Below are positions 27,774 to 37,770 of a DNA stretch of 64,000 nucleotides, one piece after another. Position 1 is the stretch's first letter. Each line of letters begins with the position of its first letter. The DNA comes from an uncultured Bacteroidales bacterium (GTDB lineage Bacteria; Bacteroidota; Bacteroidia; Bacteroidales; P3), in NCBI GenBank assembly GCA_905234695.1, contig CAJOHZ010000001.1:104815-168814 (forward strand), given 5' to 3'. Below the pieces are notes generated by a model. That model saw nothing but the letters and a program-made list of their open reading frames with translations. It was not told where the DNA came from and searched no databases. The translations under genes and the position numbers were made by a program.

Positions 27774-28709
27774 GTGAACTCCATTGGCGACATATTCCGG
27801 CTCACCACCTTCGGCGAATCCCATGGACCGGCGATAGGCGGTATTATCGACGGATATCCTGCCGGAATCGAAATCGATATATCGCGAGTGGAGCGCGAAC
27901 TGCAACGGAGACGTTGCGGCGACGGAAATTCCTCCGACGGGGTGACAGAACGCCGCGAGCCCGACCATGTGGAATGGCTCAGCGGCATCTATGAAGGCAA
28001 GACATTAGGGACACCCATCGCCTTCCTGACATACAACAAAGACTGCCGACCCGAAGACTATGAGGCACTGCGCGACAAGTGCCGCCCCGGGCATGCCGAC
28101 TACACCTACCAAGAGAAATACCGCCACCGCGACCCTCGCGGCGGCGGTCGCTCTTCAGGACGTGAGACCGTGGCACGTGTGGTAGCAGGCGCCCTCGCCA
28201 AGCAACTGCTGGAAGCGCAAGGTATCACCGTGACAGCGTCTACGCACAACCGATACACTCGCTGCATTGTGGAAGGACTCCCCGCAGGTGTAGGAGAGCC
28301 TGTCTTTAACCGGATGAACGCCCGACTGGCCTATGCCATGTTATCCATTCCTTCCGCCATGTCGTTCACTATGGGAGAAACACCCGACGACTGGCGCCTG
28401 TCACGTGAAGAATTTCCTGACGAGTGGGTACTCCACGGTGAGAAAAACCACCTGACAAAGACAAACCATTGCGGAGGCGTCCAGGGTGGAATCAGCAACG
28501 GTATGCCCGTAGTGTTCCATGTGGGTTTCCACCCACCGGTGACCCACCCGGACGGGATGTGCTGCCGCGACAACGAAGGCAACATACACAACATTGCCAC
28601 CAACGGGCGCCATGACATTGACCATTCTCCACGGCTCTCCGTCATCGTCGAAGCCATGACTGCCATTACCCTCATTGACTTGATATACCTTTGGAAGAAA
28701 AACAGATAA
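27774..28709 (+). CDS. aroC: Chorismate synthase, shortened internally
   Basis: 311 residues from a GTG start. Converts EPSP to chorismate with reduced FMN. Family motifs are present: TTFGESHGPAIG with His17, RPGHADYTYQEKYRHRDPRG with His107, GRSSGRETVARVVAGA, NHCGGVQGGISNG and GRHDIDHSPR. It is some 40-50 residues shorter than usual (about 350-360). The missing part falls near residue 157-165, between TVTASTHNRYT and the VPAGLGEPVF-type segment (LPAGVGEPVF, 169-178), where most AroC proteins have a helix with a CPD motif. The catalytic histidines remain, so activity is plausible. Confidence 0.92.
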   Translation: MNSIGDIFRLTTFGESHGPAIGGIIDGYPAGIEIDISRVERELQRRRCGDGNSSDGVTERREPDHVEWLSGIYEGKTLGTPIAFLTYNKDCRPEDYEALRDKCRPGHADYTYQEKYRHRDPRGGGRSSGRETVARVVAGALAKQLLEAQGITVTASTHNRYTRCIVEGLPAGVGEPVFNRMNARLAYAMLSIPSAMSFTMGETPDDWRLSREEFPDEWVLHGEKNHLTKTNHCGGVQGGISNGMPVVFHVGFHPPVTHPDGMCCRDNEGNIHNIATNGRHDIDHSPRLSVIVEAMTAITLIDLIYLWKKNR

Positions 28710-28713
28710 GATT

Positions 28714-29478
28714 ATGAACTTTTGCCGTAAGACTTTCCTGAGAAACATCCTCGGAGCACTTGTTCTCCTCACCGCCGCCTGTGGCGGAAAACACAAAATT
28801 GCCATCGAAGGCACCTTGGAGAACGGTGCAGGAAAAGTAATATACATCGAAGAGATGACCCCTGAGGCACGCATATTCCTCGACTCTATCACGCTGGACA
28901 AGCAAGGGCGGTTCCGTTTCTCTTGTGAAATGTCCTACAAGACCTTCTACAATCTCCATATCAACGAGACAGACTACATCGTGCTGCTCCCCGACTATGG
29001 AAAAGATGAGGAAATTACCGGCAATTACGACAACCTCATGGACACCTATACCGTCAACGGAAGCCACGACTCGCAACTGCTGTGGCAACTGCAGAAATAT
29101 ACCAACGACGGTATCGCAACGCTGCAGGAAATCGGTGACACCGACCGGAAGAACCGACAAGCGCTTGCCGATGGAACAATGACACAGCAACAGTACGACG
29201 AGGCCCATACCGTCACAGACTCCATCTACTTGGCCACCTACTTCGACCAACAGCAGTATGCCTGCAACTTCATCGAGGAAAACGCCGGTTCACTCGCCAC
29301 CGTCATCGCTCTCTACAAGCCATTCAATGTCAACAAACCCTTGATTGAGCCAGAAGATAATTTTATCTATTACGAGACAGTCCTTAACGGATTGGAAGCG
29401 GAATTGCCCGACAACCCCCATACACTCAATTTCAAGAATACCGTAGAGCATCTACGCTACCAGTATGCCCGACAGTAA
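28714..29478 (+). CDS. DUF4369 lipoprotein without a thioredoxin domain
   Basis: 254 residues. Signal peptide with lipobox LTAAC (Cys23). Residues about 27-130 form the DUF4369 beta domain (KIAIEGTLENGAGKVIYIEE, then DSITLDKQGRFRF and NLHINETDYIVLLPDYG). In most Bacteroidota proteins this domain is followed by an AhpC/TSA-type thioredoxin domain with CxxC; here the C-terminal half is only helical (about 140-254) and ends QYARQ. It is 4 bases after aroC and overlaps lpxH by 14 bases. Confidence 0.82.
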   Translation: MNFCRKTFLRNILGALVLLTAACGGKHKIAIEGTLENGAGKVIYIEEMTPEARIFLDSITLDKQGRFRFSCEMSYKTFYNLHINETDYIVLLPDYGKDEEITGNYDNLMDTYTVNGSHDSQLLWQLQKYTNDGIATLQEIGDTDRKNRQALADGTMTQQQYDEAHTVTDSIYLATYFDQQQYACNFIEENAGSLATVIALYKPFNVNKPLIEPEDNFIYYETVLNGLEAELPDNPHTLNFKNTVEHLRYQYARQ

Positions 29479-30229
29479 GATATACTTCATTGCCGATGCC
29501 CACCTCGGTGCCGGCGACGACTCCCAGTTACGGGAGCGGCAATTGTGCGCGCTATTGGACAAAGCCCGAAAAGACGCCACTGCTGTCATCTTCCTGGGTG
29601 ATATGTTCGACTTCTGGTTCACCTACCGATATGTCGTTCCGAAAGGACATGTGCGGCTGATTGGCAAGATGGCAGAACTGGCCGATGCAGGTATCCAGCT
29701 GCATTACTTTATCGGCAACCATGACATGTGGGTGTTCCGCTATTTTGAGGAGCAGATGGACATCTCCATGCACGACGACCCCACGATACTCCAGTTTGAT
29801 GGAAAGAAATTCCTTATCGGCCACGGTGACGGGCTCGGCAACCAAGACCGCCAATACAACCTTATCCGCAAGATATTCCGCTGCAGATTGAACCAACAGA
29901 TGTTCGCCATCCTGCCCGAGTGGATGACCTTCGGCATCGCCTACCATTGGAGCGGCCGCAGCAGGAAGAGCCATATCAAGAAAGACCCCACTATCTTTGA
30001 ATACCAAGGCGACGAAAAAGAAGGCATTGTCATCCATTGCCGCCAACAGCTCGACCAAGAGGCATTCGACTACTGCGTCTTCGGTCACCGACACACCGCC
30101 ATCGTCCGCACCATCACTTCGCCCAAGGGGCGCACTGCCACATACGTCAACGCGGGTGACTGGCTTGCCAACCGCGACTATGCCGTCTATCAAAACGGTG
30201 TCATCACGCTTGCCAGTTGGCAGGAATAA
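29465..30229 (+). CDS. lpxH: UDP-2,3-diacylglucosamine diphosphatase
   Basis: 254 residues, calcineurin-like metallophosphoesterase. Metal motifs: IADAHLG (Asp11, His13), LGDMFDFWF, GNHDMW, GHGDGLG, and FGHRHTA. Cleaves UDP-diacylglucosamine to lipid X in lipid A synthesis. The start overlaps the DUF4369 gene by 14 bases. Ends the operon FKBP-aroC-DUF4369-lpxH, with a strong hairpin at 30245. Confidence 0.92.
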   Translation: MPDSKIYFIADAHLGAGDDSQLRERQLCALLDKARKDATAVIFLGDMFDFWFTYRYVVPKGHVRLIGKMAELADAGIQLHYFIGNHDMWVFRYFEEQMDISMHDDPTILQFDGKKFLIGHGDGLGNQDRQYNLIRKIFRCRLNQQMFAILPEWMTFGIAYHWSGRSRKSHIKKDPTIFEYQGDEKEGIVIHCRQQLDQEAFDYCVFGHRHTAIVRTITSPKGRTATYVNAGDWLANRDYAVYQNGVITLASWQE

Positions 30230-30244
30230 CAAAACATACAACAT

Positions 30245-30285
30245 AACAAGGGCGGCTTCCTGCTTTGCAGGGGGCCGCCCTTGTT
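30245..30285. terminator. Bidirectional terminator between lpxH and clpB
   Basis: 12-base stem AACAAGGGCGGC (30245-30256) / GCCGCCCTTGTT (30274-30285) with an inner stem CCTGC/GCAGG. Sited between two converging genes, so it can serve both. Confidence 0.88.
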
Positions 30286-30303
30286 GAAAATGGTCGAAAC
30301 CGC

Positions 30304-32895
30304 TTATTTCGGATTGTAAAAGACAAACTGACCGTCAATCACATCGATGATGATATTGTCGCTAGTATGGATTTTCTCCTCCAGTATCTGCCGCGAGAGT
30401 TCATTGAGAATCTCACGCTGGATGACCCGTTTGACCGGTCGGGCACCCATGGCGGGATCATAGCCTATCTCAGCCAAATGATCTATCGCCTCGTCGGTGG
30501 CACTGATGAGAATCTCATTCTTCTCCAACATCTTCGACACCACTCCGAGCTGTATCTTCACAACAGCACGTATCTGGCTCTTGGTAAGCGGACGGAACAT
30601 GATAATCTCGTCGATACGGTTAAGGAACTCCGGTCGGATGGTTTGCTTAAGCAGCTCCATAACGGCGTTTTTCGTCTCGTCAAGTTCATATTCGGTAACG
30701 GACTGAAGCCCCTCCAAACGCTCACGGATTATGTCGCTCCCCATGTTGGAGGTCATAATGATGATGGTATTCTTGAAATCGGCCACACGCCCTTTGTTGT
30801 CGGTGAGGCGACCATCCTCCAGCACCTGCAGGAGGGTGTTGAACACATCGGGGTGCGCCTTCTCAATCTCATCGAAGAGGACGATGCTATAGGGTTTGCG
30901 GCGCACTGCCTCGGTCAGTTGGCCACTCTCATCGTACCCCACATATCCCGGAGGCGCACCGATAAGACGCGACACACTGTGCCGTTCCTGATACTCACTC
31001 ATATCGATACGCACCATCATATCCTCGTCGTCAAACATCACCTCGGCCAATGCACGGGCAAGCTCTGTCTTACCCACACCAGTGGTACCGAGAAACAGGA
31101 AACTTCCGATAGGCCGACGACCATCGCTTAAACCCGTACGGCTTCGGCGTATAGCATTGGCGATGGTGCTGATGGCCTCATCTTGTCCCACCACACGCTT
31201 GTGGAGTTCCTCTTCGAGGTGCAGCAGCCGCTCCCGCTCACTCTGCATCATACGCGTGACTGGGATACCAGTCCACTTGCTGACCACTTCGGCAATCTGC
31301 TCCGAGTCCACCTCTTCGTTAATCATGGCGTTATCGGCCTGCATCTGTTTTAGCTGCTCCTTCAAATCGGCCACATGCTTCTCGGCCTCCTTGATACGTC
31401 CATATCGCAACTCGGCCACCTTGCCATAGTCACCCGAACGCTCGGCCTGTTCCGCCTCAAACTTATAACTCTCAATATTCTTGACCTCAGTCTGTATGCC
31501 CTCCACCAAACTCTTCTCGTTCTGCCAACGGGCCTTCATCTGATTCCGCTGCTCGCCCAACTCGCCCAATTCCTTTGCCAACTGTGCCAGCTTGTCTTTG
31601 TCATTCTCCCGCTTGATGGCCTCGCGTTCGATTTCCAACTGACGAATTCGGCGTTCAATCTCATCCAACTCTTCGGGGACGGAATCTATCTCCATACGCA
31701 GTTTGGCGGCAGACTCATCAATAAGGTCGATAGCCTTGTCCGGCAGGAACCTGTCGGTGATATATCGGTTAGACAACTCCGCAGCGGCAATGATGGCCTC
31801 ATCCTTGATACGCACCTTGTGATGCACCTCGTAACGCTCTTTCAGTCCACGCAGGATGCTGATGGTATCGTTCACATCCGGCTCGTCTATAAGCACGCTC
31901 TGGAATCGACGTTCCAACGCCTTGTCTTTCTCAAAATATTTCTGATACTCCGCCAGTGTGGTGGCACCGATAGCCCGCAGCTCACCCCGCGCCAAGGCAG
32001 GCTTCAGGATGTTCGCCGCGTCCATGGCTCCCTCACCGCCACCAGCACCCACTAGCGTGTGGATTTCATCGATAAAGAGGATAATCTCACCGTCGGCCTC
32101 ATTGATTTCTCGGATAACGCTCTTCAGACGCTCCTCAAACTCACCCTTGTACTTGGCACCCGCAATCAGCGCGCCCATATCCAGACTATATATAGTCTTG
32201 CTCTTCAAGTTCTCCGGCACATCGCCACTTACGATTCGGTGAGCCAAGCCTTCGGCAATGGCCGTCTTACCCACACCCGGTTCCCCTATCAGGATAGGGT
32301 TGTTTTTCGTCCTGCGGCAAAGTATCTGCAACACTCGACGGATTTCATCGTCACGACCAATAACCGGGTCCAGTTTACCCGCCAAGGCCAGCTGGTTGAG
32401 ATTCTTGGCATATTTTCCCAAGGCGTTGTACGAATCCTCCGCACTCTGGCTGCCCACCTTCGAGCCCTTGCGCAAGTCCGCAATGGCTGCCCTGAGTCCT
32501 TTGTCGCTTATCCCCGCATCCTTCATCAACTGTGCCACTTGGTCACGTTCCGACAGGAACGCCATCAGCAGATGCTCTACCGACACAAACTCATCGTTCA
32601 TCTCCGTAGCCAACTGCGATGCCTTGACCAACACCTGGCTGGCCGTGCGACTCAGATACTGGTCACCACCACTGACTTTGGGCATTCTGTCGAGCATCCC
32701 GTCCACCTGTTGAGTAAGACGGGGGATGTTCACCTCCAATTTTTTCAGCAAGAATGGCGTCACACTCTCATCCGCGGCCAGAATGCCTCTAAGCAGGTGC
32801 GCCGTCTCGATGGACTGGTGCTGTCTGGACATGGCAATCTCTTGAGCCTTCTGCACCGATTCCTGTGCTTTGATTGTAAAATTGTTCAAGTTCAT
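30304..32895 (-). CDS. clpB: ATP-dependent chaperone ClpB
   Basis: 863 residues. N domain ([19 protein letters not shown]), first AAA module with Walker [14 protein letters not shown] and Walker B ILFIDEIH, the coiled-coil middle domain ([20 protein letters not shown]), and a second AAA module with [16 protein letters not shown] and [13 protein letters not shown]. Lacks the ClpP-binding loop, as expected for a disaggregase that works with DnaK. Single-gene unit on the minus strand; promoter not identified in the 180 bases upstream. Confidence 0.98.
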   Translation of the reverse strand: MNLNNFTIKAQESVQKAQEIAMSRQHQSIETAHLLRGILAADESVTPFLLKKLEVNIPRLTQQVDGMLDRMPKVSGGDQYLSRTASQVLVKASQLATEMNDEFVSVEHLLMAFLSERDQVAQLMKDAGISDKGLRAAIADLRKGSKVGSQSAEDSYNALGKYAKNLNQLALAGKLDPVIGRDDEIRRVLQILCRRTKNNPILIGEPGVGKTAIAEGLAHRIVSGDVPENLKSKTIYSLDMGALIAGAKYKGEFEERLKSVIREINEADGEIILFIDEIHTLVGAGGGEGAMDAANILKPALARGELRAIGATTLAEYQKYFEKDKALERRFQSVLIDEPDVNDTISILRGLKERYEVHHKVRIKDEAIIAAAELSNRYITDRFLPDKAIDLIDESAAKLRMEIDSVPEELDEIERRIRQLEIEREAIKRENDKDKLAQLAKELGELGEQRNQMKARWQNEKSLVEGIQTEVKNIESYKFEAEQAERSGDYGKVAELRYGRIKEAEKHVADLKEQLKQMQADNAMINEEVDSEQIAEVVSKWTGIPVTRMMQSERERLLHLEEELHKRVVGQDEAISTIANAIRRSRTGLSDGRRPIGSFLFLGTTGVGKTELARALAEVMFDDEDMMVRIDMSEYQERHSVSRLIGAPPGYVGYDESGQLTEAVRRKPYSIVLFDEIEKAHPDVFNTLLQVLEDGRLTDNKGRVADFKNTIIIMTSNMGSDIIRERLEGLQSVTEYELDETKNAVMELLKQTIRPEFLNRIDEIIMFRPLTKSQIRAVVKIQLGVVSKMLEKNEILISATDEAIDHLAEIGYDPAMGARPVKRVIQREILNELSRQILEEKIHTSDNIIIDVIDGQFVFYNPK

Positions 32896-33011
32896 ACTAT
32901 TTGGTTTTTATGTTATTATTCATTGTGTTTCCGAACCCACAGCGAACAACAAGCATACCAAATCAAGTACACTGACATTTTGTCACCCAATACAGACATC
33001 CATAAAAACAG

Positions 33012-33043
33012 GAATCCGCCCGAACTATCTGGCGGGCGGATTC
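33012..33043 (-). terminator. Terminator downstream of the barrel gene 33077
   Basis: 11-base stem GAATCCGCCCG (33012-33022) / CGGGCGGATTC (33033-33043); on the minus strand it is followed by CTGTTTTTATG, a T-rich tail. Confidence 0.85.
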
Positions 33044-33076
33044 TTGTATTTCTGTTTGCCAAAAAAGCAAAGTCAG

Positions 33077-34273
33077 TTAGTTCTTCAGACGGAAAGCAGC
33101 TTTGGCGTAACGGCAGGTGCTGGGCTCGAAATTGTAGATAAATCCGAAATTGACCAGCGTGTAGCCGTTGTCCATCATGTCCTTACCCCAATTGAAACGG
33201 GGAGGCACCATAACATACCGTGCATCGGCATATATATCAAAACTGCTGGTAAGATACAACCGTGCAACCAAACCTGCATCGGCGCCCATCACCAACAAAT
33301 TCGCATCAAAACGCTCGATGAGACCAGCACCGGCATAGGGTAGCACGTTGAAACGACGGCCCCTGCGGAAACCATTGATATTGCTGATATTGAACATAAG
33401 GTCTGCACGCAGGTTGAAGAACGTGTAATCATACGGTTTGGCATCAAATCCTTCTTTCTCCACTCTCTCCGTAGTGCCCGACATCGTAGCCAAACCCAGT
33501 CGAACCGACCAGAGGCTGCTGAAATTTCGTCCAAAAGTGATATCAGCATTCCAACCAAAACGCTCCAATGTAGCCACCTCCGGACTCTCAATATTCATAA
33601 TTGAGAAGTTAGGACCAGCCGCCACGCCAAGGAACCAGTCGCAGTTCCAACTGCGGGACTCACCCGGCAAACGCTTATGGACAGGGTCATAGTTAATTTC
33701 ATGCTTGATACCCAGTGTAAGGTCTATCAACGAAGCATTCTTGTGATTGAAATCGTAATCCTGCGGAAGGATGAAGTATTTGACCTCAAAGAACAGGGGC
33801 CACTGCTTCATGAAATGCGGACGAAATTCAAAGTTGGCGCCCAACATGGCCATAAAGTCTGCATCGAAACGGTATGACGTGTCCCCATCCGAGATATTCG
33901 GTCTATATATGAAACCAAAACCTACCATCGGGTATACAGAAAACATCCTGTCTGCATCATAGACTCTCGTGATGGTTGTCATGACATCCCACATAAAATC
34001 GCAGTGGCCGTTAATGAATGTCGATGTAGTTTGTATCGCATTCTCAGCGCTCATCACTCCAAAGGTAAAGCGCAAGGCCATATCGCTAAGAATCCAGTTG
34101 CCGATGGAGAACTCTCCGTTATATCCCGTGTTCAATGCACGATCGTTATTGTACATCGTCAACCCACCGCCAAACGTTGAGAACTGGTTGTTGAAAAAGC
34201 GGGGGTCGAAACCCTGGGCGCTCACCGCCAAGGTCGAAACCGACAACAGAACTAACAATATAATTTTTTTCAT
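33077..34273 (-). CDS. Outer membrane beta-barrel protein
   Basis: 398 residues. Signal peptide LVLLSVSTLAVSAQ. About 16 amphipathic strands, for example LRFTFGVMSAENAIQT, MVGFGFIYRPN, FEVKYFILPQ, SVRLGLATMSG and FDIYADARYVMVPP. No PorP/SprF signature seen. 24 bases downstream of the trigger factor stop codon direction-wise, so probably co-transcribed with tig. Confidence 0.75.
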   Translation of the reverse strand: MKKIILLVLLSVSTLAVSAQGFDPRFFNNQFSTFGGGLTMYNNDRALNTGYNGEFSIGNWILSDMALRFTFGVMSAENAIQTTSTFINGHCDFMWDVMTTITRVYDADRMFSVYPMVGFGFIYRPNISDGDTSYRFDADFMAMLGANFEFRPHFMKQWPLFFEVKYFILPQDYDFNHKNASLIDLTLGIKHEINYDPVHKRLPGESRSWNCDWFLGVAAGPNFSIMNIESPEVATLERFGWNADITFGRNFSSLWSVRLGLATMSGTTERVEKEGFDAKPYDYTFFNLRADLMFNISNINGFRRGRRFNVLPYAGAGLIERFDANLLVMGADAGLVARLYLTSSFDIYADARYVMVPPRFNWGKDMMDNGYTLVNFGFIYNFEPSTCRYAKAAFRLKN

Positions 34274-34297
34274 CGCTCAAAAAATGAGTTGTTTCTA

Positions 34298-35650
34298 TTA
34301 TTTGCATCTTTCACCAAACTCCTTGGCGGTGACCTTCTCCACCTCGGGGTTGATTTTCTCCTTGAACAGCACGAAAGTCTTGTCGATAGTCAATTTGTCG
34401 ATTACCTGCTGGATATTGTTGCGGTCTTTTGCGATGCTGCGGGCCGCCTGTTCCAGACGGGTTTCCACCTGACTGTCGTCCTCACCCTCTTTGCGGATGT
34501 CGTTCCTTCTGAGGATATCCTTGATGTAATCCACAATCTCGTTCTGCGTGGGCTCGATGCTCTGAATCTTGTTGAGGGCTCCATCGAGGATTTCCCACTT
34601 GAGTGCCGGGAGGTACTTGTCGGCCCATTCGCTCTCAACCTTCTCGGCCGTCACATCCTTTTCGCCACGGCTGACGATCCAACGCTTGAGGAAGGCCTCG
34701 GGGATGGATGCCGTGAAATTATCCAACAACTGCTTGCGCACCTGGTTGCAGAAAAGAATCTGGCACTGCTCATCGTTCGCCTTTTCAATCTGCTTGGAGA
34801 TGGCTTTGCGGAATTTGTCGGCGCTCTTGATGCCCTCGCCCGGAAACACCTTCTCGAACAGGTCTTCGTTCAACTCGGCGGGAGTGATGCGGGAGCATCC
34901 GCTCAGCGTGAAACTGACCTCCGACTTGAACTTCTTGGCGGCAGCGGCATCCATGTGGAAACTCTTCTCTATCTGGGCGGCTGTGAATGCCTTGGCGGGG
35001 GAGAAAGTAATCTTGTCGTCCACCTTCTTGTCCTTGAACAAAGCAACCACTTCGGGGTCTTTCATATCTGCCAGGCTGAAGGAGCAGAACGTGCTCATTC
35101 CACCATCTTTCTCCGAACCGTCCTTGGCCAACTCGACAGCCTTGCCATACACATGGTCATTCTCGCCGACCGTCTCCGGAGTCTCAAACAGACCAAAACG
35201 ATTGGTGATATCTTCAATCTGGCTGTCAATTTCTTTGGCGGTCACCTTGATGGAACAGAGTTTGGTATCGATCTTCTCCCACTCGATATTGACGGCGGGC
35301 ATCAGGGCCGCATCGAAATAGAACGTATACTCCCCGTCCTTCGCAAAATCGACCGTGCCAGTCTTCTCCTCATTGGAGAGAGGGCTACCGATGATGTCAA
35401 GTTTCTCATCATCAATATATTTGTAGAGAGATTCGCCCAACAGATTCTGCACCACGTCGGCAGTCACGGCCGATTTGTACATGCGCTGTATCAACCCCAT
35501 GGGCGCCATACCCTTGCGGAAACCGGGGACGGTAGCCTTGTGCTGGTAATCCTTCAACTGCTTCACCACCTTCTCGGCATAATCGGATTGTGCCACGGTT
35601 ATCTTGATGCAAAGGTCCAATTCCCCTGAATTTTCTCTTGAAATATTCAT
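34298..35650 (-). CDS. tig: Trigger factor
   Basis: 450 residues. Ribosome-binding N-terminal domain: LCIKITVAQSDYAEKVVKQL, then the signature GFRKGMAPMGLIQRMY. A central PPIase-like region is reduced and the C-terminal helical domain (about 265-420) is present, as in other Bacteroidota trigger factors. Chaperone for nascent chains at the exit tunnel. A -7 box TAATTTTG lies at 35712-35705. Confidence 0.93.
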   Translation of the reverse strand: MNISRENSGELDLCIKITVAQSDYAEKVVKQLKDYQHKATVPGFRKGMAPMGLIQRMYKSAVTADVVQNLLGESLYKYIDDEKLDIIGSPLSNEEKTGTVDFAKDGEYTFYFDAALMPAVNIEWEKIDTKLCSIKVTAKEIDSQIEDITNRFGLFETPETVGENDHVYGKAVELAKDGSEKDGGMSTFCSFSLADMKDPEVVALFKDKKVDDKITFSPAKAFTAAQIEKSFHMDAAAAKKFKSEVSFTLSGCSRITPAELNEDLFEKVFPGEGIKSADKFRKAISKQIEKANDEQCQILFCNQVRKQLLDNFTASIPEAFLKRWIVSRGEKDVTAEKVESEWADKYLPALKWEILDGALNKIQSIEPTQNEIVDYIKDILRRNDIRKEGEDDSQVETRLEQAARSIAKDRNNIQQVIDKLTIDKTFVLFKEKINPEVEKVTAKEFGERCK

Positions 35651-35956
35651 TTTTTCAGTTCAATTTGTTGATTTATAGTTCTCTTATACTTTTATAGCAA
35701 AATGCAAAATTACACATAATTTTCGACATACGCACTATTTTCAAAATATTTTTTTTACATATCCTCTCCCCGCCCGCCACAGGCGCTACACGGGCGTGGT
35801 TTGACCAACTGCCTACCCCCAACAAGAGCATGCTTTCAGTGTAGTCTTTATGCAACCTTCCCTAACGTAGATTGGGGGAAGTGCCGAGGGGTAAAAGGAA
35901 TACCAAATCCACCTAAGAAGAGCACTGTGAGAACTTTGGCACTACGGCATCACCTC
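35651..35956. other. Intergenic region upstream of tig
   Basis: 306 bases with no supported gene. It contains the tig -7 box (minus strand TAATTTTG, 35712-35705). The part from 35775 to 35940 is GC-rich and I see no convincing ORF, repeat or hairpin terminator for the lipoprotein gene that ends at 35957. Confidence 0.45.
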
Positions 35957-37042
35957 CTATTTCCCCCAGTCGCCGGAAAAACCCACGTGGAGTTTCTTCA
36001 GTTCGGAGGCAAGATACCCCTCTTTGCCCGACGAGTCACACGGGACATTGGCCAGAATATGCGTCCGGCGGGAGCCGAAGATTCCTACCCCTCCTTCAAT
36101 ATTGCTGTATATCTGGTAATCCTGCGAAGCACCACTGGCGCTGTTCTGAGAATTCAGGTAGGCATGGAGGTCTTCGTTGCAGGCATCAATGACGATGCCA
36201 ACCGTGTTGACAATATAGATAGTGTCCCGATTGTCTTTCAACGATTCTTTGACATAAGAGAGCAGGCGTTCCTGCGTGATGGATTTGGAAGAGAGCGTAA
36301 GGTCGTTGTTTGTATTGACAAGATAGGAACCTTTCACCGGGATACTCATCGTATCGCCATGCTTGGCGTAATGGAAGATGAGAGTCGGCTGGTAGCGGCG
36401 CCCCCGCGGGAGGGTATTCCACTTGATTTCCCCCTTGTTCGGCACCCTGTAGCCAAACGCATGGCCACGGGCTGTGTTGGGCTCCACCAGAACAGACTCC
36501 ACCGTATCGCCTCCCACCCGGGTCAGGGTCTGGAATCCCACTAGCGAAGTGGTGGCACGCGCAAGCGTGTCGTTACGTTGGTTTATCACCAACAGTTCAA
36601 ATACACAGGCTGTATCCTCCAGCAGTCTGTGACCTGGGACACAATAGTATATCGGCTGGCTGCCCGAGGCAAAATCGCCATCGGGTTTGCCTGGAAGTTC
36701 CATATAGACGAGATCCCACGAGTCGACAAGCCTATTGGTGGCGGTAAGGCTGTTGTGCGTGCCTCGCTGTCCTTCCCAAGCCAGCAGCTTCACACGGATG
36801 CTACCCTCGGGATAATTGGTCGAATCGGCGATGGTGGAGTAGTTATACAGCGTGTCGTCGCCCAGATAACACCGTTGCACACGCACCCATACAGTATCCT
36901 CCTCGGGGTCGAGAACACAGTAAACCGACGGAATGTCGCGCCACTGGGCGTTGGGGCTGAATTCCACATGGCAGGCAACGACGAGTAAACTAAAAACGCA
37001 AAGGTAAAATCCCAAAGATAGACGACGCAATTTCATATTCAT
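35957..37042 (-). CDS. Putative lipoprotein, DUF4249-like
   Basis: 361 residues from the ATG at 37042, which overlaps the tcdA stop by 4 bases (ATGA); this gives MNMKLRRLSLGFYLCVFSLL with lipobox LVVAC. An upstream ATG at 37096 would bury the signal peptide. The mature part is beta-rich and begins with an Ig-like segment (IPSVYCVLDPEEDTVWVRVQ), as in DUF4249 lipoproteins that often sit near outer membrane receptors. Assignment to that family is tentative. Confidence 0.6.
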   Translation of the reverse strand: MNMKLRRLSLGFYLCVFSLLVVACHVEFSPNAQWRDIPSVYCVLDPEEDTVWVRVQRCYLGDDTLYNYSTIADSTNYPEGSIRVKLLAWEGQRGTHNSLTATNRLVDSWDLVYMELPGKPDGDFASGSQPIYYCVPGHRLLEDTACVFELLVINQRNDTLARATTSLVGFQTLTRVGGDTVESVLVEPNTARGHAFGYRVPNKGEIKWNTLPRGRRYQPTLIFHYAKHGDTMSIPVKGSYLVNTNNDLTLSSKSITQERLLSYVKESLKDNRDTIYIVNTVGIVIDACNEDLHAYLNSQNSASGASQDYQIYSNIEGGVGIFGSRRTHILANVPCDSSGKEGYLASELKKLHVGFSGDWGK

Positions 37043-37770
37043 TTCTTTATTTCGTTCTGAAGAAGTATCTTGATGACTTCGGAGGCGATATGGCAACCGA
37101 AAAGGGGCGGCATGTATGATATGGTGCCCAAAGTGGTACGGTGATTGGTGGAGATGTCTTCCTGCATGGCATATTCCGGGACGGGCTCAGTGGAGAATAC
37201 CACACGGATGCCGTCGATCACCCCCATCCGGCGCAGACGTTTCCGCACCATGGCCGCCAACGGGCAGGTATGGCTCCGGGAAATATCGGAAGAATGCACC
37301 TGCGAAGGGTCCATCTTGCCTCCACTGCCCATGCTACTGACCACCGGCAGTCCCAGCCGGCGGCTGTGATACAACAGGAACACCTTGGGGGACAAGGTGT
37401 CTATGCAGTCGACCACACAATCATAAGGTTCGGCCTCCAGCAGTTCCACCATGCGGTCATCCCGCAGGTATTCATTCAGCACCGTCACTTCGCAGTCGGG
37501 GTTGATGTCGGCGAAACGGGAACCGAAGAGCTCCGCCTTGGATTTTCCCACGGTAGAGCGCAAAGCGATGAGTTGCCGGTTGAGGTTGCTCAGGCTGACA
37601 CAATCGCCGTCCACCAGCGTAAGGCGGCCCACCCCCGCGCGGCACAACTGCTCGGCGGCATAGCCACCCACCCCGCCGAGACCTACCACCAACACATGAG
37701 CCTCCCGGAGACGGGCAAGGCCATCGTCCTGCAGAAGCAAGTGGGTGCGGGAATAGAATTCAGACATCAT
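37039..37770 (-). CDS. tcdA: tRNA threonylcarbamoyladenosine dehydratase
   Basis: 243 residues, ThiF/E1-like. Nucleotide-binding VLVVGLGGVGGYAAEQLCRAG (glycine-rich loop), NLNRQLIAL, and the family segment DCIDTLSPKVFLL, with HTCPLAAMVRKRL. Forms the cyclic t6A hydantoin at A37 of ANN-decoding tRNAs. It overlaps the GH2-like gene by 4 bases and the lipoprotein gene by 4 bases, so it sits between envelope proteins in a translationally coupled operon. Confidence 0.94.
   Translation of the reverse strand: MMSEFYSRTHLLLQDDGLARLREAHVLVVGLGGVGGYAAEQLCRAGVGRLTLVDGDCVSLSNLNRQLIALRSTVGKSKAELFGSRFADINPDCEVTVLNEYLRDDRMVELLEAEPYDCVVDCIDTLSPKVFLLYHSRRLGLPVVSSMGSGGKMDPSQVHSSDISRSHTCPLAAMVRKRLRRMGVIDGIRVVFSTEPVPEYAMQEDISTNHRTTLGTISYMPPLFGCHIASEVIKILLQNEIKK

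Noticed and set aside
31375..33141. Plus-strand frames over clpB
   Set aside because: Antisense shadows of a complete ClpB.
35801..36544. Plus-strand 247-codon frame
   Set aside because: Mostly opposite the DUF4249-like lipoprotein and tcdA region; no recognisable domain.
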